From Acidimicrobiales bacterium (GTDB lineage Bacteria; Actinomycetota; Acidimicrobiia; Acidimicrobiales; Ilumatobacteraceae), in assembly GCA_030830415.1 (NCBI GenBank), contig JAURNB010000249.1, forward strand, positions 1 through 16,509: a stretch of 16,509 bases of DNA. Direction: 5' to 3'. Under the pieces are notes generated by a model. It was not told the DNA's origin. It made no database searches and saw only the letters and a list, made by a program, of their open reading frames with translations. A program made the position numbers and the translations under genes. Positions 6,747 through 13,935 of this stretch are shown here, one piece after another (the stretch's first letter is position 1; each line of letters starts with the position of its first letter).

Positions 6747-7664
6747 GTGCGTGTTCTTCTTGTAGTTAACTCCTTTGCGTCATCGGTCACAGCCCGCAAT
6801 ACGGTCGTGGTCCATCAGCACCTTGCCCGTCACCACACGGTGCAGGTGGTGGAAACCAACCGCCGCGGGCACGCCACACGCTTTGCCGAAGACGCCGCCC
6901 GCCGCGGGCTCGATTGCGTGGTCTCCTTTGGAGGCGACGGCACACTCAACGAGGTTGCCACAGGCATTGCAGGGTCAGAAACGGCCTTAGGAGTCCTTCC
7001 AGGGGGCTCTACTAACGTCTTTGCCCGCACCATCGGCATGTCGAACGACCCCGCCGAGGCAGTGAAGCAGCTTGCTTTGGCACTCGACACCGAGCGCATT
7101 GCCCCAATCGGTTTGGGCAAGGTCAATGGTCGGTACTTTTGTTTCCACACTGGCGTGGGCTACGACGCTGCCGTGGTGCGCAATGTTGAGCGCCGTGCAG
7201 CCTTGAAACGCTGGCTCGGTCACCCATTGTTCGTTGGGGCAGCGCTACACACCTGGGCCCTTGGCTATAGCCGCAAAGATCCGCACTTCTCTGTTCACAT
7301 CGGAGAAGAGCAACCCGTCAATGGTTATTTCAGCATTGTCATGAACACGAACCCCTACACCTTCTTAGGCAAGAAGCCCCTCAATTTGTCACCCCATGCC
7401 AACCTCGACAGTGGGCTGTCGGTCGTGACCTTCACTTCTTTGTCTGCTCTCACTTTGCTCGGCTCATTAGGCAAAGCCATCCGCAGCGGAGGTGTTCCTG
7501 AAAGCAAGCACGTCAAAATTCGCGAAGACGTACAGGCAATGAGCGTGACCAACGACAGGCCATTCCCGTTCCAACTCGATGGCGATTATTTGGGCGAAAC
7601 GAACGAGTTGCGCTTCACCCATGAACCTCACGCAGTTCGTCTTGTGCAGCCGCTTCTTTCGTAG
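6747..7664 (+). CDS. Diacylglycerol kinase family / YegS-type lipid kinase
   Basis: A 305-residue protein with the DAGK catalytic domain. It is expected to phosphorylate diacylglycerol or a related lipid with ATP at the inner membrane face. The nucleotide-binding motif FGGDGTLNEVATG is at 61-73, followed by LGVLPGGSTNVFARTIG (81-97) and the GVGYDAAVV segment (136-144). The C-terminal beta-rich domain ends with PFPFQLDGDYLGETNELRF, typical of YegS/DgkB proteins. The start is GTG 6747, reading MRVLLVVNSFAS at the usual N-terminal strand; no ATG is nearby. It is divergent from etfB and ends 3 bases before the convergent phosphodiesterase. The real substrate (diacylglycerol, a polyprenyl or glycolipid precursor) cannot be read from the sequence. 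Confidence 0.92.
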   Translation: MRVLLVVNSFASSVTARNTVVVHQHLARHHTVQVVETNRRGHATRFAEDAARRGLDCVVSFGGDGTLNEVATGIAGSETALGVLPGGSTNVFARTIGMSNDPAEAVKQLALALDTERIAPIGLGKVNGRYFCFHTGVGYDAAVVRNVERRAALKRWLGHPLFVGAALHTWALGYSRKDPHFSVHIGEEQPVNGYFSIVMNTNPYTFLGKKPLNLSPHANLDSGLSVVTFTSLSALTLLGSLGKAIRSGGVPESKHVKIREDVQAMSVTNDRPFPFQLDGDYLGETNELRFTHEPHAVRLVQPLLS

Positions 7665-7667
7665 TTC

Positions 7668-8393
7668 CTAACGACCAAGTACGCGCAACGCCACATCGGG
7701 CACATTGGTACAAATCGCATCTACTTTCCACTTCGCTAGTTCTGCCATGCGCACTGCATCGTCACAGGTCCACGTATTCACTTGTATCCCGCGTTCATGG
7801 CACAGATCAATGAGCTCCTTTGAAAGCAAACCTACCCATGGGTGCAGCGCGCTATGACCTCCGCGCACGAGGCTCTCAACAATGCTTTCTGCATCATTTG
7901 GAGCGACCACTGTGGTGAGCCAAGCAGTGCGCAGTTCTGGTGCACAATCGTGCACTTTGTTTATGGTTTCTCGCCGAAATGATGAAATGAGAAATCGAGA
8001 ATTTTCATTACGTTCAACGAGTGCACGTGCAACGAGTTCTGCAACAGAGTCACTGCTATCGAAGTCGGGCTCCTTCTCATCGTTTTTGATTTCTACATTG
8101 ACCCACATTCCTGCACACGCATCGAGCGCTTCGTGCATGGTGGGAATATGCGCTGGAAGTTCGCTACGTTGCAGTGCACAAATATCTCGGCCATCTTCCA
8201 AACGTGGGTCGTGGTGCACCACCAAATGCCCATCAGCGGTGAGTCGCACATCGAGCTCTACCCCGTCGGCCCCCATATCGCCTGCAGCACGAAATGCCAA
8301 CACTGTGTTTTCTCGCTCGGCTCGAGAGGCTCCTCGGTGGGCCAAAACGAAGGTTTGAGAGCCAAGTGTTACCGGAACAAAAATTTGATTCAT
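7668..8393 (-). CDS. Glycerophosphodiester phosphodiesterase
   Basis: A 241-residue GDPD-family TIM barrel that hydrolyses glycerophosphodiesters to glycerol-3-phosphate and an alcohol. Active-site residues are all visible: HRG (His19, Arg20), ENT (Glu28), GADGVELDV (Glu46, Asp48), HHDP (His61) and the EIK strand (Glu101, Lys103). No signal peptide is present, so it is probably the cytoplasmic form. I chose ATG 8393 (MNQIFVPVTLGSQTFVLAHRG). The longer frame to 8450 adds a stretch that would cover the putative whiB promoter. The gene is tail-to-tail with the lipid kinase with a 3-base gap. It may act on products of phospholipid turnover, but the pairing with the kinase is only positional. Confidence 0.92.
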   Translation of the reverse strand: MNQIFVPVTLGSQTFVLAHRGASRAERENTVLAFRAAGDMGADGVELDVRLTADGHLVVHHDPRLEDGRDICALQRSELPAHIPTMHEALDACAGMWVNVEIKNDEKEPDFDSSDSVAELVARALVERNENSRFLISSFRRETINKVHDCAPELRTAWLTTVVAPNDAESIVESLVRGGHSALHPWVGLLSKELIDLCHERGIQVNTWTCDDAVRMAELAKWKVDAICTNVPDVALRVLGR

Positions 8394-8410
8394 AAATCTC
8401 AAAGTACTGC

Positions 8411-8439
8411 TTGTGATTAGCGAATTCCCGACGTAACGT
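8411..8439 (+). promoter_or_regulatory. Putative promoter of the whiB-like gene
   Basis: TTGTGA (8411-8416) and TAACGT (8434-8439) are separated by 17 bases, close to a sigma-70-type -35 box and the TANNNT -10 box seen in actinobacteria. This would start transcription near 8446 and leave about 73 bases of leader before GTG 8519. An imperfect dyad, GGTG...CACC (8462-8480), lies in that leader. This is prediction by eye only. Confidence 0.35.
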
Positions 8440-8508
8440 GCCCGAGCCACAAAGAAATTGTGGTGGAAGAATTATTCACCCCGGGCAACAAAGCCCCTTA
8501 GCAATTGC

Positions 8509-8513
8509 AGGAG
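8509..8513 (+). promoter_or_regulatory. Ribosome binding site deciding the whiB start
   Basis: AGGAG followed by five bases and GTG 8519 is the best Shine-Dalgarno I saw for any gene in the window. It argues for the 99-residue WhiB over the 126-residue version. Confidence 0.65.
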
Positions 8514-8518
8514 ATGAA

Positions 8519-8818
8519 GTGACCATCCTCGCTTCAAGCCTCGCGCTCGGAAGCGCCGACTACACGTGGCGTTCGAACGCGGTATGCCGTGACACTGACC
8601 CAGAATTGTTCTTCCCTGTAGGAACTACAGGCCAAGCACTTCTCCAACTCAGCAAGGCAAAAGAAACCTGCGACCAATGCACCGTCAAAGTCGAGTGCTT
8701 GCAGTTCGCCATCGACACCAACCAAGACTCTGGCGTTTGGGGCGGAACTTCAGAAGACGAGCGTCGTGCAATTCGCCGACAAATAGCTGCTCGTCACCGT
8801 TCCAGCATTGCTGGCTAA
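8519..8818 (+). CDS. whiB1: WhiB-family iron-sulfur transcription regulator, WhiB1-like
   Basis: A 99-residue WhiB protein. Cys23, Cys51, Cys54 and Cys60 (C-x27-C-x2-C-x5-C) are the [4Fe-4S] ligands, with the same spacing as M. tuberculosis WhiB1 as I remember it. GVWGG (72-76) is the beta-turn and the basic tail RRAIRRQIAARHR binds DNA. WhiB proteins contact the primary sigma factor and respond to nitric oxide or oxygen through the cluster. The start is decided by AGGAG at 8509-8513, five bases before GTG 8519. An upstream in-frame GTG at 8438 has no Shine-Dalgarno and falls on a likely -10 box. The gene converges on pdtaS with a 4-base overlap, as in mycobacteria (Rv3219/Rv3220c), which supports WhiB1 rather than another paralogue. 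Confidence 0.9.
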   Translation: MTILASSLALGSADYTWRSNAVCRDTDPELFFPVGTTGQALLQLSKAKETCDQCTVKVECLQFAIDTNQDSGVWGGTSEDERRAIRRQIAARHRSSIAG

Positions 8819-10356
8819 AGCGCCGCAATAGGAACAACAAGTTCAATCATTGTTCCCATGGAGTTACTTGGTAACTCCACATCTGCTTCTTCGTAATCTG
8901 CCGCAGTCGCAGAGCGCATATCGATGGTGCCACCGAGTTCTGTACTCACCAACGTGCGAACAATCGATAGCCCTAAACCAGTTGCCTGACTGATATCGAA
9001 ATTGGGGTCTAGCCCCGCTCCGTCATCAAGCACTCTCACGCACAGACGCGTGCTCTCCTCGCCCTGCGGCGACACTTCGACTTCTTGCGATAAATGTACG
9101 GAAACATTTCCACCGCGATGCGAGTTGCTCTCTTTGAATCCGTGGTCGACCGCATTTTGCAACAACTCTGTGAGCACCACCGATAGCGGCGTTGCAATTG
9201 TTGCCGGCAAACGTCCTCCGTCACCATGCACAACGAATCGGATGGGTCGATCGGGAGATTGCAGACTTTCTTCAACGAGTCGTAGCAGTGGTCGCACAAT
9301 TTCAATAAACGCAACATCTTCGCCTGGCCCACGCGACAAAGTTTCATGCACAAGGGCAATAGTGCGAATACGTCGCACCGATTCATTCACGGCCGACTTC
9401 GCTTCGCCTTCTTCCAACCTGCGCGCCTGCAAACGCAGCAACGATGAAATAGTTTGCAGGTTGTTTTTTACGCGGTGGTGAATTTCTCGAATTGTTGCGT
9501 CTTTCGACAAGATCAAACGATCGCGACGCCGCAACTCTGAAACGTCGCGCAGCAAGAGCACCGCACCAGTTGCAGTATGTGCTCCATCTTCTTGATTCAC
9601 ATGGAGCAGCGGCATGCATCGTGCAAGCAAAGTGACTTCTGTTGTTTGGTCGAATTCTTCGACCACGGGTTCATGGCGTTCAAATGCTTGCCGAACTGCA
9701 CTGTCGGTGAAACCGAGTTCGGCCAAAGTTTGCCCAACACTGTTTGCACCAATACCCACCCGGTGCAACGCCGACACCGCGTTTGGTGATGCATATCGCA
9801 CACGAGCCAATTCATCGATGACCAACACGCCGTCGCCTACGCGAGGAGCAACGCTGGAGTCGGCTGCTCTACCAGGAAACGGAAAGAGGCCTTCTTTGAT
9901 CATGAGTGAGAAACGGTCGAATATCTCAAGATAGGTACGTTCAAGCTCACCTGGCTGACGACTGCTGCGTGTTGACCATTCGCGGCTCAGTACCGCAATG
10001 GGGTGACCGTTAAAACGCACCGGAATCGCAAACATCCGAGCTTGTTGTGCGCCGTCCTCTACAGGAATTTCGCCTTCGCTCCATTCACCTGTCGCATACG
10101 CCTGTGCCAGCAACGACTCTTCGTCTTGCGCTGCCCACGTTGCTACGCGATCGGCAATGTACAAGGTTTGCCCAGTGGCCGCACGCACATGCGCACCAAC
10201 GATCCATTTACCTTCGGTTGTTGGCAGATACAAAAGCAAGTCGGCAAAACAAAAGTCGGCGAGCATTCCCCATTCAGAAATGAGGTTTTGTAAATGGACG
10301 ATGTCTTCTTTTTCAAGAAGCGTATTTTGTCGAGCTAGGTCGCCGAGGGTTGCCAT
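8815..10356 (-). CDS. pdtaS: Cytosolic sensor histidine kinase, PdtaS type
   Basis: A 513-residue soluble histidine kinase with no membrane segment. The N-terminal 1-155 is GAF-like. A PAS domain follows (about 172-275, VLVIDELARVRYASPNAV at its front). The HisKA_2 dimerisation/phosphoacceptor motif EIHHRVKNNLQTISSLL is at 291-307 (His293/His294). The HATPase domain has its N-box ELLQNAVDHGF at 397-407, DDGAGL at 444-449 and GLGLSIV at 460-466. In M. tuberculosis PdtaS phosphorylates PdtaR, an ANTAR-domain response regulator that acts on RNA, and is reported to respond to copper and nitric oxide. No pdtaR is in the window. It is the third gene after mrp and DUF3107 (12-base gap to the latter) and overlaps the convergent whiB stop by 4 bases. 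Confidence 0.93.
   Translation of the reverse strand: MATLGDLARQNTLLEKEDIVHLQNLISEWGMLADFCFADLLLYLPTTEGKWIVGAHVRAATGQTLYIADRVATWAAQDEESLLAQAYATGEWSEGEIPVEDGAQQARMFAIPVRFNGHPIAVLSREWSTRSSRQPGELERTYLEIFDRFSLMIKEGLFPFPGRAADSSVAPRVGDGVLVIDELARVRYASPNAVSALHRVGIGANSVGQTLAELGFTDSAVRQAFERHEPVVEEFDQTTEVTLLARCMPLLHVNQEDGAHTATGAVLLLRDVSELRRRDRLILSKDATIREIHHRVKNNLQTISSLLRLQARRLEEGEAKSAVNESVRRIRTIALVHETLSRGPGEDVAFIEIVRPLLRLVEESLQSPDRPIRFVVHGDGGRLPATIATPLSVVLTELLQNAVDHGFKESNSHRGGNVSVHLSQEVEVSPQGEESTRLCVRVLDDGAGLDPNFDISQATGLGLSIVRTLVSTELGGTIDMRSATAADYEEADVELPSNSMGTMIELVVPIAAL
8831..8879. terminator. Two tandem hairpins just past the whiB stop
   Basis: GGAACAA (8831-8837) pairs with TTGTTCC (8850-8856) around 12 bases. 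Two bases on, TGGAGTTAC (8859-8867) pairs perfectly with GTAACTCCA (8871-8879) around TTG. Both lie 12-60 bases beyond the whiB stop and inside the last codons of the convergent pdtaS gene. No T-run follows, so a role in ending or stabilising the whiB transcript is only a possibility. Confidence 0.35.
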
Positions 10357-10368
10357 AGCGAAGTGGTT

Positions 10369-10605
10369 TTAACCGCCGAAGCCCATGCGCTTATCGCTGT
10401 CTGGACTACCAAACTCAACGTAAGCAATTTTCGCACCAGGCACTGCTACTTCGCGGCCCTTTTTGTCGGTGAGCCACAGCACATCTGTTGCACCGGAGAT
10501 TGCGGCATCAACTGCAGTCTTAATTTTCTTTCGCGCCGCAGCATCGTCTTCCACCTCGAGTGTGATTTCACGAACGCTTTGGGTAACTCCGATTCGAATG
10601 TCCAT
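10369..10605 (-). CDS. DUF3107 family protein
   Basis: A 78-residue protein with the features of DUF3107, a small actinobacterial family that includes M. tuberculosis Rv3208A (TB9.4). The N-terminus MDIRIGVTQSVREITLEV is characteristic, then a short helix (AARKKIKTAVDAA), then LWLTDKKGREVAVPGAKIAYVEFG. The function is unknown. It follows mrp by 9 bases, with an AGG close to the ATG, and precedes pdtaS by 12 bases, so the three are probably one transcript. It has no cysteines and no signal peptide. Confidence 0.87.
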   Translation of the reverse strand: MDIRIGVTQSVREITLEVEDDAAARKKIKTAVDAAISGATDVLWLTDKKGREVAVPGAKIAYVEFGSPDSDKRMGFGG

Positions 10606-10614
10606 ACCTGAACC

Positions 10615-11760
10615 CTACGAGATCTTGAGGGCAGAGCTAAAGATCTTCTTCGGTTTCAATTCGGTCGCAATACGCTCGGCCATCTGATGGAAGATCATTG
10701 CGGTCTCGCTGGTGGGGTCGACAGCTGTGATGGGGTGACCATCGTCGCCGCCTTCACGCAATGCGTTCATGAGGGGAATTTGCCCCAAAAGCGGCACATT
10801 CAACTCATTCGCAAGCTCTTGGCCACCACCTGAGCCGAAAATCTCATATTTCTTGCCATCATCGCCAGTGAACCACGACATGTTTTCAATGACGCCGCGA
10901 ACAGTGAGATTCACCTTCTCGGCCATTGCTGCCGACAATCGTGCAACTTTTTGTGCTGCTGGTTGCGGCGTGGTCACGACGTACACCTCGGCACGTGGCA
11001 AGTATTGACTCAGGCTGAGCGCAATGTCGCCGGTACCTGGTGGCATGTCGACGAGCAAAAAGTCGGGTTCATCCCAATACACATCGGTGAGGAACTGTTC
11101 AAGTGCTTTGTGCAACATGGGGCCACGCCACACCACTGCCTGGCCATCGGGCACAAAGTATCCAATAGAAATACAACGCACGCCCCACGCTTCTGGTGGA
11201 AGAAGCATTTGATCGATAGCAACAGGGTCACGATCTGCACCCAACATACGCGGAATAGAGAAACCATAAATGTCGGCGTCAACAATTCCGACCGTGTGAC
11301 CGCGCGCTGCAAGTGCAACTGCCAAGTTGGTGGTCACGCTGCTTTTTCCTACGCCACCCTTACCCGATGAAATGAGTAGGGGGCGTGTTTTTGAACCGGG
11401 CTGCGCAAAAGGAATACTGCGGCCTTCTGCATGCCCATGAGCAGTTTGTGAACCAGCAGATGAAGCGGCATCGCCATGCACAATGCGGCGCACATTTTCG
11501 CGTTCTGCATCGGTCATTACGCCGAAGGTGAGATTCACATCGCTCACCGACGGGTCGGCGCGCAAAGCACCATTCACGCGATTCGTAATTTCATTGCGTA
11601 ACGGACAACCCGCAATTGTGAGCACCACGGTGAGGGTCACTACTCCCGAGGCCGACACTTCGACGTCGCGCACCATGCCAAGGTCGACAATGGAACGATG
11701 AAGTTCTGGGTCATGTACGGGTCGAAGGGCTTCGATGACTTGCTCAACTGCAATGGGCAT
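10615..11760 (-). CDS. mrp: Mrp/NBP35-family iron-sulfur carrier ATPase
   Basis: A 381-residue ApbC/Mrp P-loop protein, which loads and transfers Fe-S clusters to apo-proteins in the cytoplasm. An N-terminal MIP18/DUF59 domain (about 5-80, with HDPEL and the conserved AGCP, Cys52) is fused to the deviant-Walker ATPase. SGKGGVGKSS (132-141) is the Walker A with the signature Lys, DADIYGFSIPRMLG (161-174) follows, and DMPPGTGD (238-245) is the switch/Walker B. The CxxC that often binds the bridging cluster, expected just after IENMS, is absent: the protein reads ENMSWFTGDDGKKYEIFGSGGG there. The gene leads the mrp-DUF3107-pdtaS operon and is divergent from the SufR-like regulator with 97 bases between starts. 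No clear Shine-Dalgarno is seen. Confidence 0.94.
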   Translation of the reverse strand: MPIAVEQVIEALRPVHDPELHRSIVDLGMVRDVEVSASGVVTLTVVLTIAGCPLRNEITNRVNGALRADPSVSDVNLTFGVMTDAERENVRRIVHGDAASSAGSQTAHGHAEGRSIPFAQPGSKTRPLLISSGKGGVGKSSVTTNLAVALAARGHTVGIVDADIYGFSIPRMLGADRDPVAIDQMLLPPEAWGVRCISIGYFVPDGQAVVWRGPMLHKALEQFLTDVYWDEPDFLLVDMPPGTGDIALSLSQYLPRAEVYVVTTPQPAAQKVARLSAAMAEKVNLTVRGVIENMSWFTGDDGKKYEIFGSGGGQELANELNVPLLGQIPLMNALREGGDDGHPITAVDPTSETAMIFHQMAERIATELKPKKIFSSALKIS

Positions 11761-11857
11761 AAGGGTGACATCCGATTCGAGAAGGTGGATAAGAGAATTA
11801 CACGATAATTAGCACTATCGCCATAGGTACAATACCTCGCTGTAGAGTAATCAGGTA
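11761..11857. promoter_or_regulatory. Divergent promoter region between mrp and the SufR-like regulator
   Basis: The 97 bases between the two divergent starts are AT-rich compared with the flanks. TACAAT (11828-11833) is a good -10 candidate for the plus-strand regulator, without an obvious -35. On the minus strand, TTGTAC followed after 15-16 bases by TAATTA/AATTAT is a weak candidate for mrp. An imperfect dyad, GATA...TATC (11804-11819), sits between them and could be an operator. All of this is by eye. Confidence 0.4.
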
Positions 11858-12592
11858 ATGAGTGAGCGCATGAATCGAGAGCAACAAATGTCACCTGGCT
11901 CTTTCACAGCCACCGTGAGCGCTATCACTTCAGCTTTTGGCGACCCCACTCGACGCGCCGTGTATCTCTATGTGCGCGAAAGCGACAACGGTGCAACTGC
12001 AGCACAAGTGGCTGAACACTTCAACTTGCATCCCAACGTTGCACGCCATCATCTCGACAAGCTTTCTGCAGGTGGCTACGTAGAAGCCTCAGTAGAAAAA
12101 CCTTACGGCGGTGGCGCCGGACGCCCGTCGAAGCATTACCGCTGCGTTGGCCCTTCCCCACTCGAAGCACCCATCGTTCGTAGCGATGATCTTGTTCTCA
12201 GTTTGCTCGGTAATGCACTTGAACTGTTGCCGCAAGCTCAAGCAGAAATCATGGCAGAAAAAGTTGGCGCGCAATACGGACGCGTGCTTGCTACCGGTTT
12301 AAGCGGCGAAGACCTTGAACATGGTCAACGCTCACTGAAAAGCGCATTGCAGGCTGTTGCCGATGCACTCACTGCACACGGTTTTGCTGCTCATACAGAT
12401 CATCGCAACAATCAATTACGCATTGTCAACAACCATTGCCCATTTGGTGATGTTGCCATTGAACACCCCGTTATTTGTGCAGTCGACCGCGGAATGGTGA
12501 AAGGAATGCTCGGTGCGCTGTACGGCGAAACAAACCCAGAGCTTCAAGAATCCATTCCTCAGGGCGACACCTTCTGCGCCACCAGCGTGTAA
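11858..12592 (+). CDS. SufR-like winged-helix regulator with C-terminal cysteine cluster
   Basis: A 244-residue transcription regulator. The N-terminal winged helix (about 18-100) has SAFGDPTRRAVYLYV, TAAQVAEHFNLHPNVARHHLDKL as the recognition helix region and the wing GGGAGRPSKHY. The C-terminal half carries Cys194-x12-Cys207 and Cys240 in GDTFC, in the arrangement of SufR, the [4Fe-4S] repressor of suf operons (NCP...., PVIC, GD.xC). This supports sensing through an Fe-S cluster. A suf operon is absent here; instead the gene is divergent from mrp, an Fe-S carrier, so autoregulation plus control of mrp is plausible. ATG 11858 is taken, but ATG 11870 and 11888 are possible; none has a strong Shine-Dalgarno. 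It ends 10 bases from the convergent molybdoenzyme gene. Confidence 0.82.
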   Translation: MSERMNREQQMSPGSFTATVSAITSAFGDPTRRAVYLYVRESDNGATAAQVAEHFNLHPNVARHHLDKLSAGGYVEASVEKPYGGGAGRPSKHYRCVGPSPLEAPIVRSDDLVLSLLGNALELLPQAQAEIMAEKVGAQYGRVLATGLSGEDLEHGQRSLKSALQAVADALTAHGFAAHTDHRNNQLRIVNNHCPFGDVAIEHPVICAVDRGMVKGMLGALYGETNPELQESIPQGDTFCATSV

Positions 12593-12602
12593 TTCAAGCG
12601 AA

Positions 12603-13214
12603 CTAATCGCCCCAGAAACGCTGCTCTAAAAACGGATCTCCGTACATGTTGTACCCGTTGCGCTCCCAAAAACCAGGTGTATCGCCAACGCAAGCTTCCA
12701 TTCCGCGCAACCACTTTGGTGATTTCCAAAAATACAAGTGCGGTACGAGCAGACGTACTGGCCCGCCATGTATGGGCTCGATGTCTTCACCTTCAAAGGC
12801 ATAGACCACCAGCGACTCTTCGCGCATGACATCTTCCATTGGCAGGTTTGCCGTATAGCCCTGTTCTGCGTGCCCCATGAAGTGAGTTGCGTTTGCATGC
12901 ACACCTGCGCGAGCAAAAATATCTTTCACCCGCACGCCGGTCCAGTGAGTGTCGAACTTTGACCACTTGGTGACGCAGTGAATATCGGTTTCAATAGTGA
13001 CGCTCGGCATTCCCTTGAGTTCATCGAAAGTCAAAGTGAACTCATTGTTTACTGCACCAAAAACTCGCAGGCTCCACTCATTGGGTGCATACGTCGGAAC
13101 ATCGCCAACATGCAGAACAGGAAAGCGTTCAGTGAGGTACTGCCCTGGCGGCAACCGTGCAGGGTCGAAGCCCAGAGCCTCTAGTTCTTGTCGATTGCGT
13201 TCAAAGAATCCCAC
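12603..13214 (-). CDS. Sulfite oxidase-like molybdopterin-dependent oxidoreductase (YuiH type)
   Basis: A 203-residue single-domain member of the sulfite oxidase molybdopterin fold. The molybdenum-ligating Cys80 is in DIHCVTKWS. Other family marks are THWTGVRVKDI, FMGHAEQGYTANLP, HGGPVRLLVPHLYFWKSPKW (149-168) and the terminal GYNMYGDPFLEQRFW. It lacks the heme domain, the C-terminal dimerisation domain and any Tat signal, as in the YuiH subgroup, so it is probably cytoplasmic and its substrate is unknown. The start is GTG 13214; an in-frame TAG directly precedes it, so nothing longer is possible. It begins 10 bases after the CcmI-like stop and is the last gene of the ccm cluster, sharing its transcript by position. 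Confidence 0.9.
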   Translation of the reverse strand: MGFFERNRQELEALGFDPARLPPGQYLTERFPVLHVGDVPTYAPNEWSLRVFGAVNNEFTLTFDELKGMPSVTIETDIHCVTKWSKFDTHWTGVRVKDIFARAGVHANATHFMGHAEQGYTANLPMEDVMREESLVVYAFEGEDIEPIHGGPVRLLVPHLYFWKSPKWLRGMEACVGDTPGFWERNGYNMYGDPFLEQRFWGD

Positions 13215-13224
13215 CTACAGAGTC

Positions 13225-13935
13225 TCACCGAGATGCGTTCACTTCGGCAACTATTGCGTCCACAAATGTTTGTACTTCTGCTGGCGGGTTTGCCTCTTGG
13301 CACTTCTTTAGTTCCGATTTTGCCGTGACCGTATCGGCGGCAAAGCGATAGCTCACAATTCCTAAAAAGCAATGGGCATCTGGGTAATCGGGGTCGATGA
13401 GCGTCGCCCTGCCAAGCCCCACAATGGCGGCCTGCACCGCTGCGGTACGAATGTCATCAGATGCGTCACGTGCGGTGAGAGCCAGCAGCCACGAGCGATA
13501 AGTGAGTGCCTCTACTTCATCGGGGCGAGTTTTCAGCACCTCGCTGTAGATCTTGATTGCCGCAATCGGGTCGCTGAAATTCAATTGACGCGCTTGAGCA
13601 AGCAAACCTGCCGTGTTGTTCGGACTCCCTCCCGACAGTGTTTGCCCAGGAAGACGCTGGCCCGACTGACGTGCCACGAGAACTCCAAGGCCAACTGCGA
13701 TGCATGCAACTGCAGCAATTGTGAGAACGAGTTTTTTCCTATTACGAGTTGGAATGGCATCTGTGTTTTCGCAAAGTTCATCGCTTACTTCGGTATCGCG
13801 CAGCACATCGGCAAGACGCTTTACGTAACTACTTTTGAGAGCTTCATAGTCGGCGAGGTCCATATCGCCCGCTGCGTATTCACGCTCAAGATCTTCTAAC
13901 GATGAAAACAAAAAGTCGCGATCTTCACTGCTCAT
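13225..13935 (-). CDS. CcmI/CycH-like cytochrome c biogenesis TPR protein
   Basis: A 236-residue membrane-anchored protein. The N-terminal cytoplasmic part opens with DRDFLFSSLEDLEREYAAGDMDLADYEALKSSY, common at the front of cytochrome c biogenesis TPR proteins in this position. One membrane segment runs from about 68 to 88 after a basic RNRKK. The outer part has helical TPR-like repeats (about 112-215). CcmI-type proteins hold apocytochrome c for the heme ligation complex. The start ATG 13935 overlaps the ccmH stop by 4 bases (ATGA). The identity rests on context as well as sequence; a general TPR protein is the alternative. Confidence 0.8.
   Translation of the reverse strand: MSSEDRDFLFSSLEDLEREYAAGDMDLADYEALKSSYVKRLADVLRDTEVSDELCENTDAIPTRNRKKLVLTIAAVACIAVGLGVLVARQSGQRLPGQTLSGGSPNNTAGLLAQARQLNFSDPIAAIKIYSEVLKTRPDEVEALTYRSWLLALTARDASDDIRTAAVQAAIVGLGRATLIDPDYPDAHCFLGIVSYRFAADTVTAKSELKKCQEANPPAEVQTFVDAIVAEVNASR

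Noticed and set aside
6677..6799. N-terminal extension of EtfB
   Set aside because: Would overlap the divergent lipid kinase; MNVIVCVKQIPDP is the standard EtfB start.
12583..12623. CAGCGT ... ACGCTG inverted repeat at the regulator/molybdoenzyme junction
   Set aside because: Only six-base arms with a 29-base loop, too weak to call a terminator.
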